This document shows, piece after piece, positions 6,449 to 15,499 of a DNA stretch of 64,000 nt. A program made the translations under genes and the position numbers. Each line of letters begins with the position of its first letter. The first letter of the stretch is position 1. The DNA lies in the NCBI GenBank assembly GCA_035575715.1, contig DATLXN010000040.1, positions 1 through 64,000 of the forward strand, read 5' to 3'. The notes beneath the pieces were generated by a model that saw only the letters and a list, made by a program, of their open reading frames with translations, made no database searches and was not told the DNA's origin. This DNA is from JACCSI01 sp035575715 (lineage in GTDB: Bacteria > Acidobacteriota > Vicinamibacteria > Vicinamibacterales > UBA2999).

Positions 6449-8829
6449 ACGAGCAAACGCCCCAAAACACCCGTCCGACGTCGATCGATGGCCGCGAGCC
6501 GCGTCGGCGCTGGCTGGCGTGGCCGCTGGTTGCTTCGACGCTGCTGATCTCGGTGCAGGCGTGGACCGGCCACCCGGACCAGGATCGCGGCAGCGTGAGC
6601 GATGGCGGCCTCAATCCGACGGCGCATCCAGCCGTCCCGGCGACGCTCGAGGCGATGTGGTACGCGCGGGCCACCGATAATGCGCCGACGCCCCCGGCGA
6701 TCGCGAATCTCGCGCGAGGTGTCGCGCTCCTCGACACTGACGGCTCCGCTGCGGACGCGTTGCCGCTGGTCAGCGACAGCGCCCTGGCGCACACCGACGT
6801 TGCGGAATATGCACGCTACTACACCGGTCTGGCGCTGAGCCGTTTGAATCGGCTGGAGGAAGCGGAAATCGAATTCGCCGAGGTCGCCGACAGTAAACAC
6901 GTCAGCCAGTTGCGTGAGGCGGCGGCGTATCGCCACGCCGAAATTCTTACTGCTCGAATGGACTTTAAGGGCGCCGCCGACATTTACGATGACATGCTCG
7001 ATAAGAAGCTGGCATCGCCGCAAATCGCGTTGGTGAAATTTGGGGCGGTCTCTTCAGCGGCCGGCGATCGCGACAAGGCGATCAAGGCTCATCGTCGCGT
7101 TCTCAAGGAATTCCCGTTATCGGCGGAGGCTGCCGAAGCCGAGCAACTGCTCGAAGGACTCGGCGGATTGATGCTGGACGACTCCGACGACGTGAAGGAT
7201 GAACTCGCGCGGGCGGAGGCGCTATTCAAAGCCAAGCGGTGGGCACCGGCCCGCGACGCGTTTGGTCGGGTGCGTGACAAGGTCAAGGAGAAGGACCGCG
7301 ATCGCGTGACGTTGCGCATCGCGCAGATTCAGGCGGCCAACGGGCAACCCCGCGCCGCGCGGGAAATTTTTCGTCGGTTCACGGCGCACCCTGAGCTCGC
7401 GGCCGAAGCGCAGCACGGCATCGTCACGACGACTCGTCTGCTCGGCGAAGACGAGTTCAAGCAGCTGACCTCGGATTTCGTCGCGCGCCATCCGAAGCAC
7501 CCGCTTGCCGAAGATGCGCTCAACGAGTTGGCGCGCTACTACGTTCTCAAGGATGACGACGGCAGGGCTGCGGAGATCTACACGCAGATGGTGGCGGCTT
7601 TCCCGGCAGGGCCCTTGGCGGAACGGGCGATCTGGAAGGCCGGGTGGTGGGCGTATCGCACCAGAAATTACCGCGAAACCGTCCGCCTGTTCGAGCACGG
7701 CCCTACGACCTTCGCGCGTTCCGACTTCCGGCCCTCGTGGCTGTATTGGAGCGCGCGCGCCTATGATCAGGTGGGTGATAGCGCGTCTGCAACCGGGCGC
7801 TATAAATTGGCAGCGACCGACTATCTCAATACGTATTACGGCCGCCTGGCCTGGAAGCAACTCGAACAACGCAATGACACCAACGTCACGCCTGGCGCGC
7901 GGCGCGCAATTGTGACACCACCTCCGCCGGCGCCCAACGCCGACCGCATCGCCCGATTGATCGACGTTGGACTGTATCGCCCGGCGCTCAACGAACTGCA
8001 GTATGCGCAAAAGATGTGGGGCGATTCGGTGCCGCTTCAGGCGACCATCGCCCTCGTCCACAACAAGATGGGCAATCTGCGGATGGGTATCACCGCGATG
8101 AAGCGCGCCTATCCGCAATTCATGACCGCTGGCGGCGAGACGCTGCCTGAGGACATTCTGCGCGTGATCTATCCGATCGATTACTGGCCGCTGCTGAAGG
8201 GCAATGCCGAGGCCCAGGGCGTCGACCCCTACATCATCGTGGCGTTGGCGGGTCAGGAATCAACGTTCGACGCGACAATCCACTCGCCGGCCGATGCGGT
8301 CGGGCTGATGCAGATTATGCCCGCGACCGGCCGCCAGCTGGCCAGGGAAGTCGGGATGAACAACTTTTCCGTGAAGTCGCTCGAGAATGCCGAAATCAAC
8401 GCGCGCCTCGGCACCAAGTACTACGCGGATCTGGTCCGTCGCTACGGCGGCCATCACTTCGCGCTGGCCGGTTACAACGCCGGTGGTCATCGCGTGAACA
8501 AGTGGAAGGCAGACGCTCCGGGCGTGCCGCAAGATGAGTGGGTCGACAACATTCCATTCTTCGAAACGCAGAATTACGTGAAGCGCATTCTCGGCACGGC
8601 GGAAGACTACCGCCGCCTCTATGGCGACGGCCAACTGCCGACGGCGGTAGCCCGTCCCGCGCCTCGCGCGACCAGCAACGCAGTCGTCAAGAAAGCGCCG
8701 GCTAAGAAGAAGCCGACACTCAAGAAAGGGTCGGCTAAGAAGAAGCCGACGCTCAAGAAAGCCACGCCGAAAAAACGCGCACCGGCGAACAAGCGAACGC
8801 CCCGCAAGGCCACCACCCGCCGGCGTTAG
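6445..8829 (+). CDS. Soluble lytic transglycosylase with TPR region and lysine-rich tail
   Basis: A 794-residue periplasmic murein hydrolase. A hydrophobic anchor or signal segment lies near residues 25-40. It is followed by a long TPR-like helical region (about 90-560) and an SLT catalytic domain from about residue 575. The catalytic Glu is Glu605 in AGQESTFD, followed by SPADAVGLMQIMP and the AGYNAGGHRVNKW motif. The last 46 residues are extremely basic, with an internally repeated AKKKPTLKK unit, and resemble a histone H1-like tail. The ATG overlaps the stop of the upstream coiled-coil gene; longer in-frame starts inside that gene are unlikely. It cleaves glycan strands to give 1,6-anhydro ends. 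The tail could bind anionic polymers. Confidence 0.9.
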   Translation: MNEQTPQNTRPTSIDGREPRRRWLAWPLVASTLLISVQAWTGHPDQDRGSVSDGGLNPTAHPAVPATLEAMWYARATDNAPTPPAIANLARGVALLDTDGSAADALPLVSDSALAHTDVAEYARYYTGLALSRLNRLEEAEIEFAEVADSKHVSQLREAAAYRHAEILTARMDFKGAADIYDDMLDKKLASPQIALVKFGAVSSAAGDRDKAIKAHRRVLKEFPLSAEAAEAEQLLEGLGGLMLDDSDDVKDELARAEALFKAKRWAPARDAFGRVRDKVKEKDRDRVTLRIAQIQAANGQPRAAREIFRRFTAHPELAAEAQHGIVTTTRLLGEDEFKQLTSDFVARHPKHPLAEDALNELARYYVLKDDDGRAAEIYTQMVAAFPAGPLAERAIWKAGWWAYRTRNYRETVRLFEHGPTTFARSDFRPSWLYWSARAYDQVGDSASATGRYKLAATDYLNTYYGRLAWKQLEQRNDTNVTPGARRAIVTPPPPAPNADRIARLIDVGLYRPALNELQYAQKMWGDSVPLQATIALVHNKMGNLRMGITAMKRAYPQFMTAGGETLPEDILRVIYPIDYWPLLKGNAEAQGVDPYIIVALAGQESTFDATIHSPADAVGLMQIMPATGRQLAREVGMNNFSVKSLENAEINARLGTKYYADLVRRYGGHHFALAGYNAGGHRVNKWKADAPGVPQDEWVDNIPFFETQNYVKRILGTAEDYRRLYGDGQLPTAVARPAPRATSNAVVKKAPAKKKPTLKKGSAKKKPTLKKATPKKRAPANKRTPRKATTRRR

Positions 8830-8878
8830 CGTCCGGCTTCGATAGCGCAACAGTCGATGCTTTTGATACTCTCGATCG

Positions 8879-10078
8879 ATGTTGTCGAAAGTCCGTGGAT
8901 CGCAGAAGCTCACTGCGTTTAGCGATTCCATCTTTCCGGAGATGAGCCGGCTGGCGCATCTCCACGGCGCCGTGAATCTGTCACAAGGCTTCCCGGACTT
9001 CGCCGCACCCGACGCGCTCAAGCGTGCGGCTTGTGACGCGGTGATGGCGGACATCAATCAATATTCCGTCTCCTCCGGGACGCCGTCGTTCCGCGAAGCC
9101 ATAGGGTCGCAGTTCACGGCCCGTCATGGCGTGCCGGTGGATGCGGAAAACGAGGTGACGGTCTGTTGCGGATCGACCGAGGCGATGCTGGCGACGATGC
9201 TCGCCTGCGTCGATCCAGGTGACGAGGTCATCGTCTTCGAGCCGTTCTATGAAAACTATGGACCGGGCGCGATTCTCGCCGGCGGTACACCCGCGTATAT
9301 TCAGCTGACCCCGCCCGGCTGGGCATTCGATCGCGATCGGCTGGCGCGCGCCTTCTCGAACCGGACACGCGCCATCGTCATCAATACGCCAACCAATCCC
9401 ACCGGGAAAGTGTTCACCCGAGACGAACTGGCATTTATCGCCGAGCTCTGCCAGAAATGGGACGTGATCGCCATCGCAGACGAGATTTACGAACACATCG
9501 TCTACGACAACGCCACGCACATCCCGATTGCGTCGCTGCCCGGCATGGCCGATCGGACCGTGACGATTAGCGGCTTGTCCAAGACCTACAGCGTGACCGG
9601 GTGGCGGATCGGCTGGGCAATTGCGCCGGAAATGTTGACGGCGGGCATCCGTAAGATGCACGACTTCCTGACGGTTGCGGCGCCGTCACCGATGCAGGAG
9701 GCGGGGACCGTCGCGCTTGGTTTGCCGCAACGCTATTACCGCGATATGGCGCAGGAGTATCAGCGGTTGCGCGACTGGCTGGTCAGCATCCTCGAGCCAC
9801 ACGGGTTTGTTTGCTATAAACCCGACGGCGCGTACTACCTGATGGCCGACATCTCCGGGTTTGGGTTTGATAACGACCTTGAGTTTGCGAAATACCTGAT
9901 CCGAGACGTCGGCGTGGCGACCATCCCCGGCAGCAGCTTTTATATCGACCCTCGTGATGGCCACGCGCTGGTGAGATTTTGCTTCTCGAAGACGGACGAG
10001 ACTATTCGTGAGGCCGAGAAACGTTTGGCCACACTCACGAACGTTGCGCGGACACGCACAAGCACGGACGCTAAATAA
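8879..10078 (+). CDS. Class I PLP-dependent aminotransferase
   Basis: A 399-residue fold-type I aminotransferase. It shows NLSQGFPDF near the N terminus, the NTPTNPTGKVF substrate/PLP loop, ADEIYEHIVY, and the PLP lysine Lys235 in SGLSKTYSVTGWRIGW. The closing Arg lies in ALVRFCFSK. The QGFPDF start and overall length match the methionine/kynurenine aminotransferase subgroup (YbdL, KAT-like), which acts on Met, aromatic and related amino acids, but the exact substrate is not readable. There is no Shine-Dalgarno; a TACTCT box (8867-8872) ends 6 nt before the ATG, suggesting a leaderless transcript. It stands alone between the transglycosylase and a convergent membrane protein gene. Confidence 0.9.
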   Translation: MLSKVRGSQKLTAFSDSIFPEMSRLAHLHGAVNLSQGFPDFAAPDALKRAACDAVMADINQYSVSSGTPSFREAIGSQFTARHGVPVDAENEVTVCCGSTEAMLATMLACVDPGDEVIVFEPFYENYGPGAILAGGTPAYIQLTPPGWAFDRDRLARAFSNRTRAIVINTPTNPTGKVFTRDELAFIAELCQKWDVIAIADEIYEHIVYDNATHIPIASLPGMADRTVTISGLSKTYSVTGWRIGWAIAPEMLTAGIRKMHDFLTVAAPSPMQEAGTVALGLPQRYYRDMAQEYQRLRDWLVSILEPHGFVCYKPDGAYYLMADISGFGFDNDLEFAKYLIRDVGVATIPGSSFYIDPRDGHALVRFCFSKTDETIREAEKRLATLTNVARTRTSTDAK

Positions 10079-10161
10079 GAACCTCCGTGTTGCTGTGCTT
10101 CCGTGCCTCGTGCGCCTATTTAAGCCGGTAAACGATCACACCATCACCCTCAAACCCAGGG

Positions 10162-11790
10162 CTAGTTCGGCCAGGCGACGATTTCGTAAAGCCACACCGT
10201 CCCTTCCTTCGCCAGCGGGCGGAGATACGGCGAATAAGTTCCGAGTCGTTCGACCAGGCGTGCACGCAGGCGCGGGTCGTAGAGATCGGTGTGAAACACG
10301 ACGTAGCGGGCGCCCGCCCGGCCGAGAATCCCGAACGACTCGCGGGTCGGAAACGACGAGAGTTGAAGCACCGTCTCCCGAAATTCACGCGGGATGTGGT
10401 CGCTGTAGCCGTTCACCAGCGGCTGCCAATGCGCTGTCGAATTGAGCATGTAATAGGCGTGTCGCGGATATTCCGACCGTTGATGCCACCACGGGAACTC
10501 AGCGACGGGGCCGCGCGGGAGGGTGGCCAGAATCCGGTAGATAGGTGACACCGGCTCGACCTCGCGAAACTGTTCCAGGGGAAACCTCGCGAGTTCGGCT
10601 GCGCCGGCGACTAGCAGGCAACCCGAGATCAACCACGGTCGCCCAAACCGCTGCCCCAATTGGGCAATCGCAATTGAGGCTAACGCCACCAGTGACATGG
10701 TGACCATGACCCCCATCCGGCTCGGTGCCCGCAAGAACGAGAAGATCGGGAGCCCTTCGTAAAAAGCTCGATACAGACCGGCGTCAGGCCCGAACGAGGA
10801 CCAGAACGCGAGGAGGGCAATGAGCATGTAAAGCCATGCGACATCGCGGGTGCGTCTGAGGGCAATGACGGCGCCCGCCACTCCCGCGATAGTGGCCATG
10901 ATCCCGGGAAAGAGCACTTCGTTGAACCGGCCAAGCGCCGGCAACCACCAGCGGTGCGCCCAGGCGGCGGAGGCCCCCCATGCGCCGAAATTTGCCGAGT
11001 ACTGGCGCGCGTCATTGAGCGTTCGGGTAAACCCCATTTCATCCTGCACGTAGATATAGGGCAGGAAGAACGGCAAGGTCAGCCCGATGCTGATGAATGC
11101 CGCCAACGCTATCGCCACCCAATAGTCAGGGCTCCGCCAGAGTGCCCGCGAGTAGGCGAAGAGGAATGTGCCCAGGCCAATCATCAGGCCAGCGAAGATC
11201 CCGTAGTAGGCGCAGGACAGGGCGGTTGCCCACAGCAGAACCCCGAGCACGATCGATCGTGCGATCGAGGGCGCATCGACCAGCCGATGGAAAGCCAGCA
11301 TACAAAACGGCAGGAGTCCGATGAACAGCAGCTGGACATGCGCGGTCCGCGCGAACATGTAGGGACAGAACGCGAATAACACGCCGGCGACGGCGGCCGC
11401 GGATTTACTTCCCGATAAATAAAGGCTCAAGTAGTACGCGCCGCAAAACGCGATGATGAACGTGAGCAGAAAGACAACGTTGTGGGTGGTGTAGGGATTG
11501 CGGGTCGCGGCCCAGACCGGCGCTGCCAAAGCCCCCGCGCCGATATTCGCTTCGGAGAACGCCAGCGCGTAGCGATGTGGATAAAAGATATTGGCGTGGT
11601 AGAGCTTGAGCGGATCGGTGGTCAGCGCATGGGCGACCCACGACACCACCCAGATACTCCATCGCCCATCGTCGGTATTGATGCGGCCGGTGCGGTCAAG
11701 GCGGAAGGCCACCGGATAGGTGAGCGCGATGGTGAGCACGGTCGCCGCGAGGACAACGAGCGTGGCCTCGAGGGGTCCGCGCGAACGCAT
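10162..11790 (-). CDS. Polytopic membrane protein, GT-C glycosyltransferase-like
   Basis: A 542-residue protein with roughly ten to twelve hydrophobic segments and a C-terminal soluble part of about 130 residues. The N-terminal TYPVAFRLDRTGRINTDDGRWSIWVVSW, with acidic residues after the first helix, is like the first periplasmic loop of GT-C polyprenol-dependent glycosyltransferases. The SFLRAPSRMGVM and VVFHTDLYD regions recur in uncharacterised acidobacterial and deltaproteobacterial relatives (recollection). I chose ATG 11790 because the extra N-terminal 29 residues of a longer frame run into the divergent methyltransferase gene. The two genes start only 42 bp apart, so they may share regulation. 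The substrate is unknown. Confidence 0.75.
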   Translation of the reverse strand: MRSRGPLEATLVVLAATVLTIALTYPVAFRLDRTGRINTDDGRWSIWVVSWVAHALTTDPLKLYHANIFYPHRYALAFSEANIGAGALAAPVWAATRNPYTTHNVVFLLTFIIAFCGAYYLSLYLSGSKSAAAVAGVLFAFCPYMFARTAHVQLLFIGLLPFCMLAFHRLVDAPSIARSIVLGVLLWATALSCAYYGIFAGLMIGLGTFLFAYSRALWRSPDYWVAIALAAFISIGLTLPFFLPYIYVQDEMGFTRTLNDARQYSANFGAWGASAAWAHRWWLPALGRFNEVLFPGIMATIAGVAGAVIALRRTRDVAWLYMLIALLAFWSSFGPDAGLYRAFYEGLPIFSFLRAPSRMGVMVTMSLVALASIAIAQLGQRFGRPWLISGCLLVAGAAELARFPLEQFREVEPVSPIYRILATLPRGPVAEFPWWHQRSEYPRHAYYMLNSTAHWQPLVNGYSDHIPREFRETVLQLSSFPTRESFGILGRAGARYVVFHTDLYDPRLRARLVERLGTYSPYLRPLAKEGTVWLYEIVAWPN

Positions 11791-11832
11791 AAACCGCGTA
11801 TGGTAGCATGAGCCCCTCGCCGCGCTGACCGC

Positions 11833-12579
11833 ATGGATCGTCTTCTCGAACTGACCCATCTCGCAGAGCAATCGCACTTCTGGTTTCGCGGCTTCCGCTG
11901 GTTCGTCCAGCCCGAAGTGGCGCAGGCGGTCGAAGGCCGCCGCTCGCCCGTGTTACTCGACTGCGGGTGCGGCACGGGCAGCAACGTCGCCTGGCTTGCC
12001 AACTACGGGGACGCGTATGGTTTCGATCTGACCTGGAACGGCTTGGCTCTCGGCCACCAGATGGGGCGTCGTCGGCTGGCCCGCGCCAGCATCGCGGCGA
12101 TTCCCTTTGCCACCGGGAGTGTCGATGTCGCGACCTCTTTCGATGTCTTTCAGTGCCTGCCTGATCCGATCGAACTCGACGCCATTCGCGAGCTGTGGCG
12201 AGTGCTCAAGCCGGGCGGCCATCTCATCCTGAATGTCGCGGCGCTCGATGTGTTGCGCGGCCAGCATGCCACGCTGTCTGAGGAAGTGCGGCGCTACACA
12301 CCGGAGCGTCTGCGGCAGATCGTCGAAACCGGCGGGTTCATCATCGACCGGCTGACATTTCTCAACGCCAGCCTGTTACCGGTGATGCTGCCGGTGCGTG
12401 TCGCGCAGCGCTGGCGCAGCGGCGCCACGGTGCCCGCGGGTGAGTTCGATATTACGGTGCCGGCCGCACCGGTCAACGCGTTGCTCAGCGCGCTGCTGCG
12501 AGTCGAGGCTGCGGCCCTTCGCCTCGTCGACATGCCGATCGGCAGTTCGTTGCTCTGTCACGCACGTAAAGCCGCCTAA
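11833..12579 (+). CDS. SAM-dependent class I methyltransferase
   Basis: A 248-residue methyltransferase. Motif I is LLDCGCGTGSNVAWLANYG, followed by the acidic residue in GFDLTWNGL and a post-I motif IPFATGSVDVATSFDVFQCL. The LKPGGHLILNVAAL strand follows. The HFWFRGFRWFV N terminus is typical of methyltransferases encoded beside GT-C membrane proteins in lipid or glycan loci. It diverges from the membrane protein gene at 11790, and a linked role in modifying a lipid-linked glycan is an inference. No Shine-Dalgarno or clear -10 box is seen. Confidence 0.88.
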   Translation: MDRLLELTHLAEQSHFWFRGFRWFVQPEVAQAVEGRRSPVLLDCGCGTGSNVAWLANYGDAYGFDLTWNGLALGHQMGRRRLARASIAAIPFATGSVDVATSFDVFQCLPDPIELDAIRELWRVLKPGGHLILNVAALDVLRGQHATLSEEVRRYTPERLRQIVETGGFIIDRLTFLNASLLPVMLPVRVAQRWRSGATVPAGEFDITVPAAPVNALLSALLRVEAAALRLVDMPIGSSLLCHARKAA

Positions 12580-12632
12580 GTGGCCAGTGTCGAGCGACGT
12601 GGGCTGGTTTGGGTCGTCTCGAATTTCCGTGA

Positions 12633-13445
12633 CTAGAAGCGCAGCGCGCCGCCGACGTACAGGCCGGTGAACTTCAAGCGGCCGGCATCCAGGTCGCTGG
12701 AATATTCGACATCGACCGAACGGAAGCCCGCTTGCACGCCGGCGTTGTGCGTGACGTTGAAGGTGCCGTAAAAGTCGTAATCGAGATAGCGGCCGCCGCC
12801 GCCAACCTGTTCACGCAGGTCGTCGGGGACCTTGAAGAAGCTAACCTCGCCGGTAATCGACAGATTCTTCAGAATGTAGCCGCGGCCGACGACCCCGATG
12901 GTCGGGATGGCCGCCACCTGGGCGGTGAACTCGGAACCAATCGGGCTGTCCAGCGTAACTTCGACGTCGGTATATTTCACATCGACCAGGGCCCCCAGGT
13001 AACCGCGGTCTCGATAAATGAAATCGTATTCGTAGCCGAACCGATAGGTCGGCAATTTCGCGGTGGTGTTGACCGGGATGCCGACGCGAAAGCGCTGGCC
13101 GTTGAAGACGAATTCGCGCTGGACTCTCGACGACGCGTCGTAGGCGACGGGCAAGTAGCTGAAACGGAATTTGTGTTTGGTGCCAGGCCGCAGCACTAAC
13201 CGCAGTTCGCGAATCTGTTTCTTTTGGATGCCGAGGTCCGACACCAGGTCGATGGTGTCCCCGGGAATGCCGAGCGATTCGCTGGAGATGATCAGCGACG
13301 GCTCGGCGTTCCACAACGCCACCGCCCCTTCAATGTGGTACTTCTCGCCGATTGCCGGGTCGCGCGCCGGTTGAAATTGCGCTGAGGCCACAGCAGGCAT
13401 GGCCAGGATGACGCATGCCGCTAGAACTGTCGCTGAAAACTGCAT
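12633..13445 (-). CDS. Outer-membrane beta-barrel protein, putative
   Basis: A 270-residue secreted protein. The first 22 or so residues form a signal peptide (MQFSATVLAACVILAMPAVASA). The mature part alternates polar and hydrophobic residues and contains strand-like segments such as HKFRFSYLPVAYD, PTYRFGYEYDFIYRDRGYLGALVDVKY and GGRYLDYDFYGTFNVTH, ending with FTGLYVGGALRF. A terminal Phe on the last strand is the usual BAM recognition signal. The ATG at 13445 has no Shine-Dalgarno, but a TATCTT box (13452-13457) ends exactly 6 nt before it. An upstream in-frame extension to 13517 lacks a signal peptide at its start. The specific function is unknown. Confidence 0.8.
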   Translation of the reverse strand: MQFSATVLAACVILAMPAVASAQFQPARDPAIGEKYHIEGAVALWNAEPSLIISSESLGIPGDTIDLVSDLGIQKKQIRELRLVLRPGTKHKFRFSYLPVAYDASSRVQREFVFNGQRFRVGIPVNTTAKLPTYRFGYEYDFIYRDRGYLGALVDVKYTDVEVTLDSPIGSEFTAQVAAIPTIGVVGRGYILKNLSITGEVSFFKVPDDLREQVGGGGRYLDYDFYGTFNVTHNAGVQAGFRSVDVEYSSDLDAGRLKFTGLYVGGALRF

Positions 13446-13497
13446 TCGGGAAAGATAGCAGAAAAGGATATTGGGCGATTGGTTGCAATCCACCACT

Positions 13498-13518
13498 TGC
13501 CAATCTCCAATCGCCAAT
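13498..13518. repeat. Three 7-bp repeats (ATTGGCG-type)
   Basis: On the minus strand the heptads read ATTGGCG, ATTGGAG and ATTGGCA. A partial inverted copy lies at 13474-13489, giving a possible GGCGATTGG...CCAATCGCC hairpin. It lies between the beta-barrel gene and the cstA operon and is one of five 7-bp arrays in the window. Confidence 0.6.
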
Positions 13519-13559
13519 TACAGTTTGCGGGTCCGCTCCAGGGCCCGTATGTTGATCGC

Positions 13560-13637
13560 TCAACACCCGGGCGGCTCTTTGTAAAGCAAATGGAGCAGCT
13601 GATAGGCGCCGCGCAGGAAGTTACGGAGCCAGGTCAT
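13560..13637 (-). CDS. Candidate 25-residue micro-protein coupled to cstA
   Basis: The frame MTWLRNFLRGAYQLLHLLYK then EPPGC begins with an ATG overlapping the cstA stop (ATGA). cstA is commonly followed by a small YbdD/YjiX-family gene of about 65-70 residues. This peptide resembles only its N-terminal amphipathic helix and may be a reduced relative or a decayed remnant. Chance cannot be excluded for such a short frame. Confidence 0.35.
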   Translation of the reverse strand: MTWLRNFLRGAYQLLHLLYKEPPGC

Positions 13638-15451
13638 GATTCGGCCGGCAGCGCCTGCTGTCCGCCAGTGAGTATTACTGACCAGCGTTTAACCGCCGAC
13701 ACGATAATCACCACCGCGCAGACCATGATAATCACCGACGACATGGTCAGGACCCACCCCTGGAAATGCACTGCGTCGTCGGCCCCGGTCGCCATCGGGT
13801 AGTAATTGTCCTTGATGTTGAGGTACGCGCCCCAGAAAGTGTTGATCGTCAACAGCGACAGCGGCGCCGCCGTGATCCACGCGTAGCGCGCTTTGCCCAT
13901 GTTGATGATCACCGTCGTCGCCACCGACAGCGCGACCACGCCGAGCAGCTGATTGGCGACACCAAACATCGGCCAGATCGTGGTGACGCTGCCGGTGTAG
14001 ATGAAGTAGCCCCAGCCCAAGACGATCAGCGCGGTCGAGATCACCGAACCGGGAATCCACGCCGGATTGCTGAACGGCGCGTAGGCGCGACCGAGAAATT
14101 CCTGCAGCAGGAAACGGCCGACGCGGGTGCCGGCATCGATGGTCGTCAGGATGAACAGCGCCTCGAACATGATCGCGAAGTGGTACCAGTAGGCCATCAG
14201 GCCACTCATGCCGGGGAGTGCAGTGAAGATCTGCGCCATACCGATGGCCAGTGACACGGCGCCGCTGGCGCGGCCCGCGACAGACTCGCCGACCTGCGCT
14301 TCGAGCATCGGCAGATTCACTTGCGACATGCCGAGAGTGTTGAAGACTTCGGTCGTGGTGTTAATCGCAAAATAATCGCCGGGGTGCATCGAGGTTGCGG
14401 CGATCAGGGCGAGCACACCGACCACGCCTTCAATCAGCATCGCGCCGTAGCCAATCGGGCGGATGTGCGATTCCTTGTCGACCATCTTGGGCGTGGTCCC
14501 TGACGCGACCAGCGAGTGAAAGCCGGAAATGGCGCCGCAGGCGATGGTGATGAAGCAGAAGGGAAACAGCGGACCAGGAATAATCGGCCCGCCGCCGCCG
14601 GCGTATTGCGTCAGCGCCGGCATCTTCAGTTCCGGGTTGACGATGACGATGCCGAAGATCAGCAGCGTGATGGTGCCAATCTTCATGAACGAACTGAGGT
14701 AATCGCGCGGCGACAGCAGCAGCCAGACTGGCAACACCGAGGCGGTAAAGCCGTAGACCCCGATCGCGACGACCAACTGCGTGCGTGTCAGCCGGAAGAA
14801 TTCACCAATCGTCGAACCGGGATGGTTGAGCGGCTCGCCGAAAATCACACAGGCCATCAGGCCGGCGATGCCAATCACCGTCGCCTCGACGACCTGGCCC
14901 TTGCGCCACACATACATGTAGAAACCCATGAAGATGGCGAGCGGAATCGTCATCGCGATGGTGAAGGTGCCCCACGGGCTTTCGGCCAGCGCGTTGACCA
15001 CGACGATGCCGAGGCCGGCAATCGCGATGACGACGATGAACAGGATGGCGACGGCGCCGGCAAACCACGCGACCGGTCCAATCTCGTCCCGGGTGATCTC
15101 GGCCAGTGACCGTCCGCCGCGGCGGACCGACGCCCACAGGATCACGAAGTCGTGGACGGCGCCGGCCAAACAACAGCCGGCAACCAGCCAGATGAATCCT
15201 GGCGCGTAGCCGAACTGCGCGGCGAGGGTCGGACCGATCAGCGGGCCCGAACCGGTGATCGCCGCAAAGTGATGACCGAACAGCACCCATTTCGACGTGG
15301 GATAGTAGTTATGCCCGTCGTACTTGGTATGCGCTGGCGTGACCCGCGAATCGTCGAGCATCATCACACGAGTGGCGATGAACGCGCTGTAGTAGCGATA
15401 CGCGATGGCGAAGATGCCGAGGGTCGGCAGGATCAAGTACAAAGCGTGCAT
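13634..15451 (-). CDS. cstA: CstA family carbon starvation / pyruvate transporter
   Basis: A 605-residue polytopic membrane protein with the CstA landmarks: YDGHNYYPTSKWVLFGHHFAAI, ITGSGPLIGPTLAAQFGY, LVAGCCLAGAVHDFVILWASVRRGGRSLAEI, AISGFHSLVASGTTPKMV and FALFILTTIDAGTRVGRFL-like sequence near the C terminus. About sixteen hydrophobic segments are expected. Family members import peptides or pyruvate, and in E. coli they respond to carbon starvation. The start is an ATG with no clear Shine-Dalgarno. It is divergent from the ABC exporter 48 bp away, and a possible 25-codon micro-gene is coupled downstream. Confidence 0.93.
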   Translation of the reverse strand: MHALYLILPTLGIFAIAYRYYSAFIATRVMMLDDSRVTPAHTKYDGHNYYPTSKWVLFGHHFAAITGSGPLIGPTLAAQFGYAPGFIWLVAGCCLAGAVHDFVILWASVRRGGRSLAEITRDEIGPVAWFAGAVAILFIVVIAIAGLGIVVVNALAESPWGTFTIAMTIPLAIFMGFYMYVWRKGQVVEATVIGIAGLMACVIFGEPLNHPGSTIGEFFRLTRTQLVVAIGVYGFTASVLPVWLLLSPRDYLSSFMKIGTITLLIFGIVIVNPELKMPALTQYAGGGGPIIPGPLFPFCFITIACGAISGFHSLVASGTTPKMVDKESHIRPIGYGAMLIEGVVGVLALIAATSMHPGDYFAINTTTEVFNTLGMSQVNLPMLEAQVGESVAGRASGAVSLAIGMAQIFTALPGMSGLMAYWYHFAIMFEALFILTTIDAGTRVGRFLLQEFLGRAYAPFSNPAWIPGSVISTALIVLGWGYFIYTGSVTTIWPMFGVANQLLGVVALSVATTVIINMGKARYAWITAAPLSLLTINTFWGAYLNIKDNYYPMATGADDAVHFQGWVLTMSSVIIMVCAVVIIVSAVKRWSVILTGGQQALPAES

Positions 15452-15499
15452 ATTGGGACGCGATGATATCAGCAGGGCAGAAACGCGAGAAGTCTTAGA

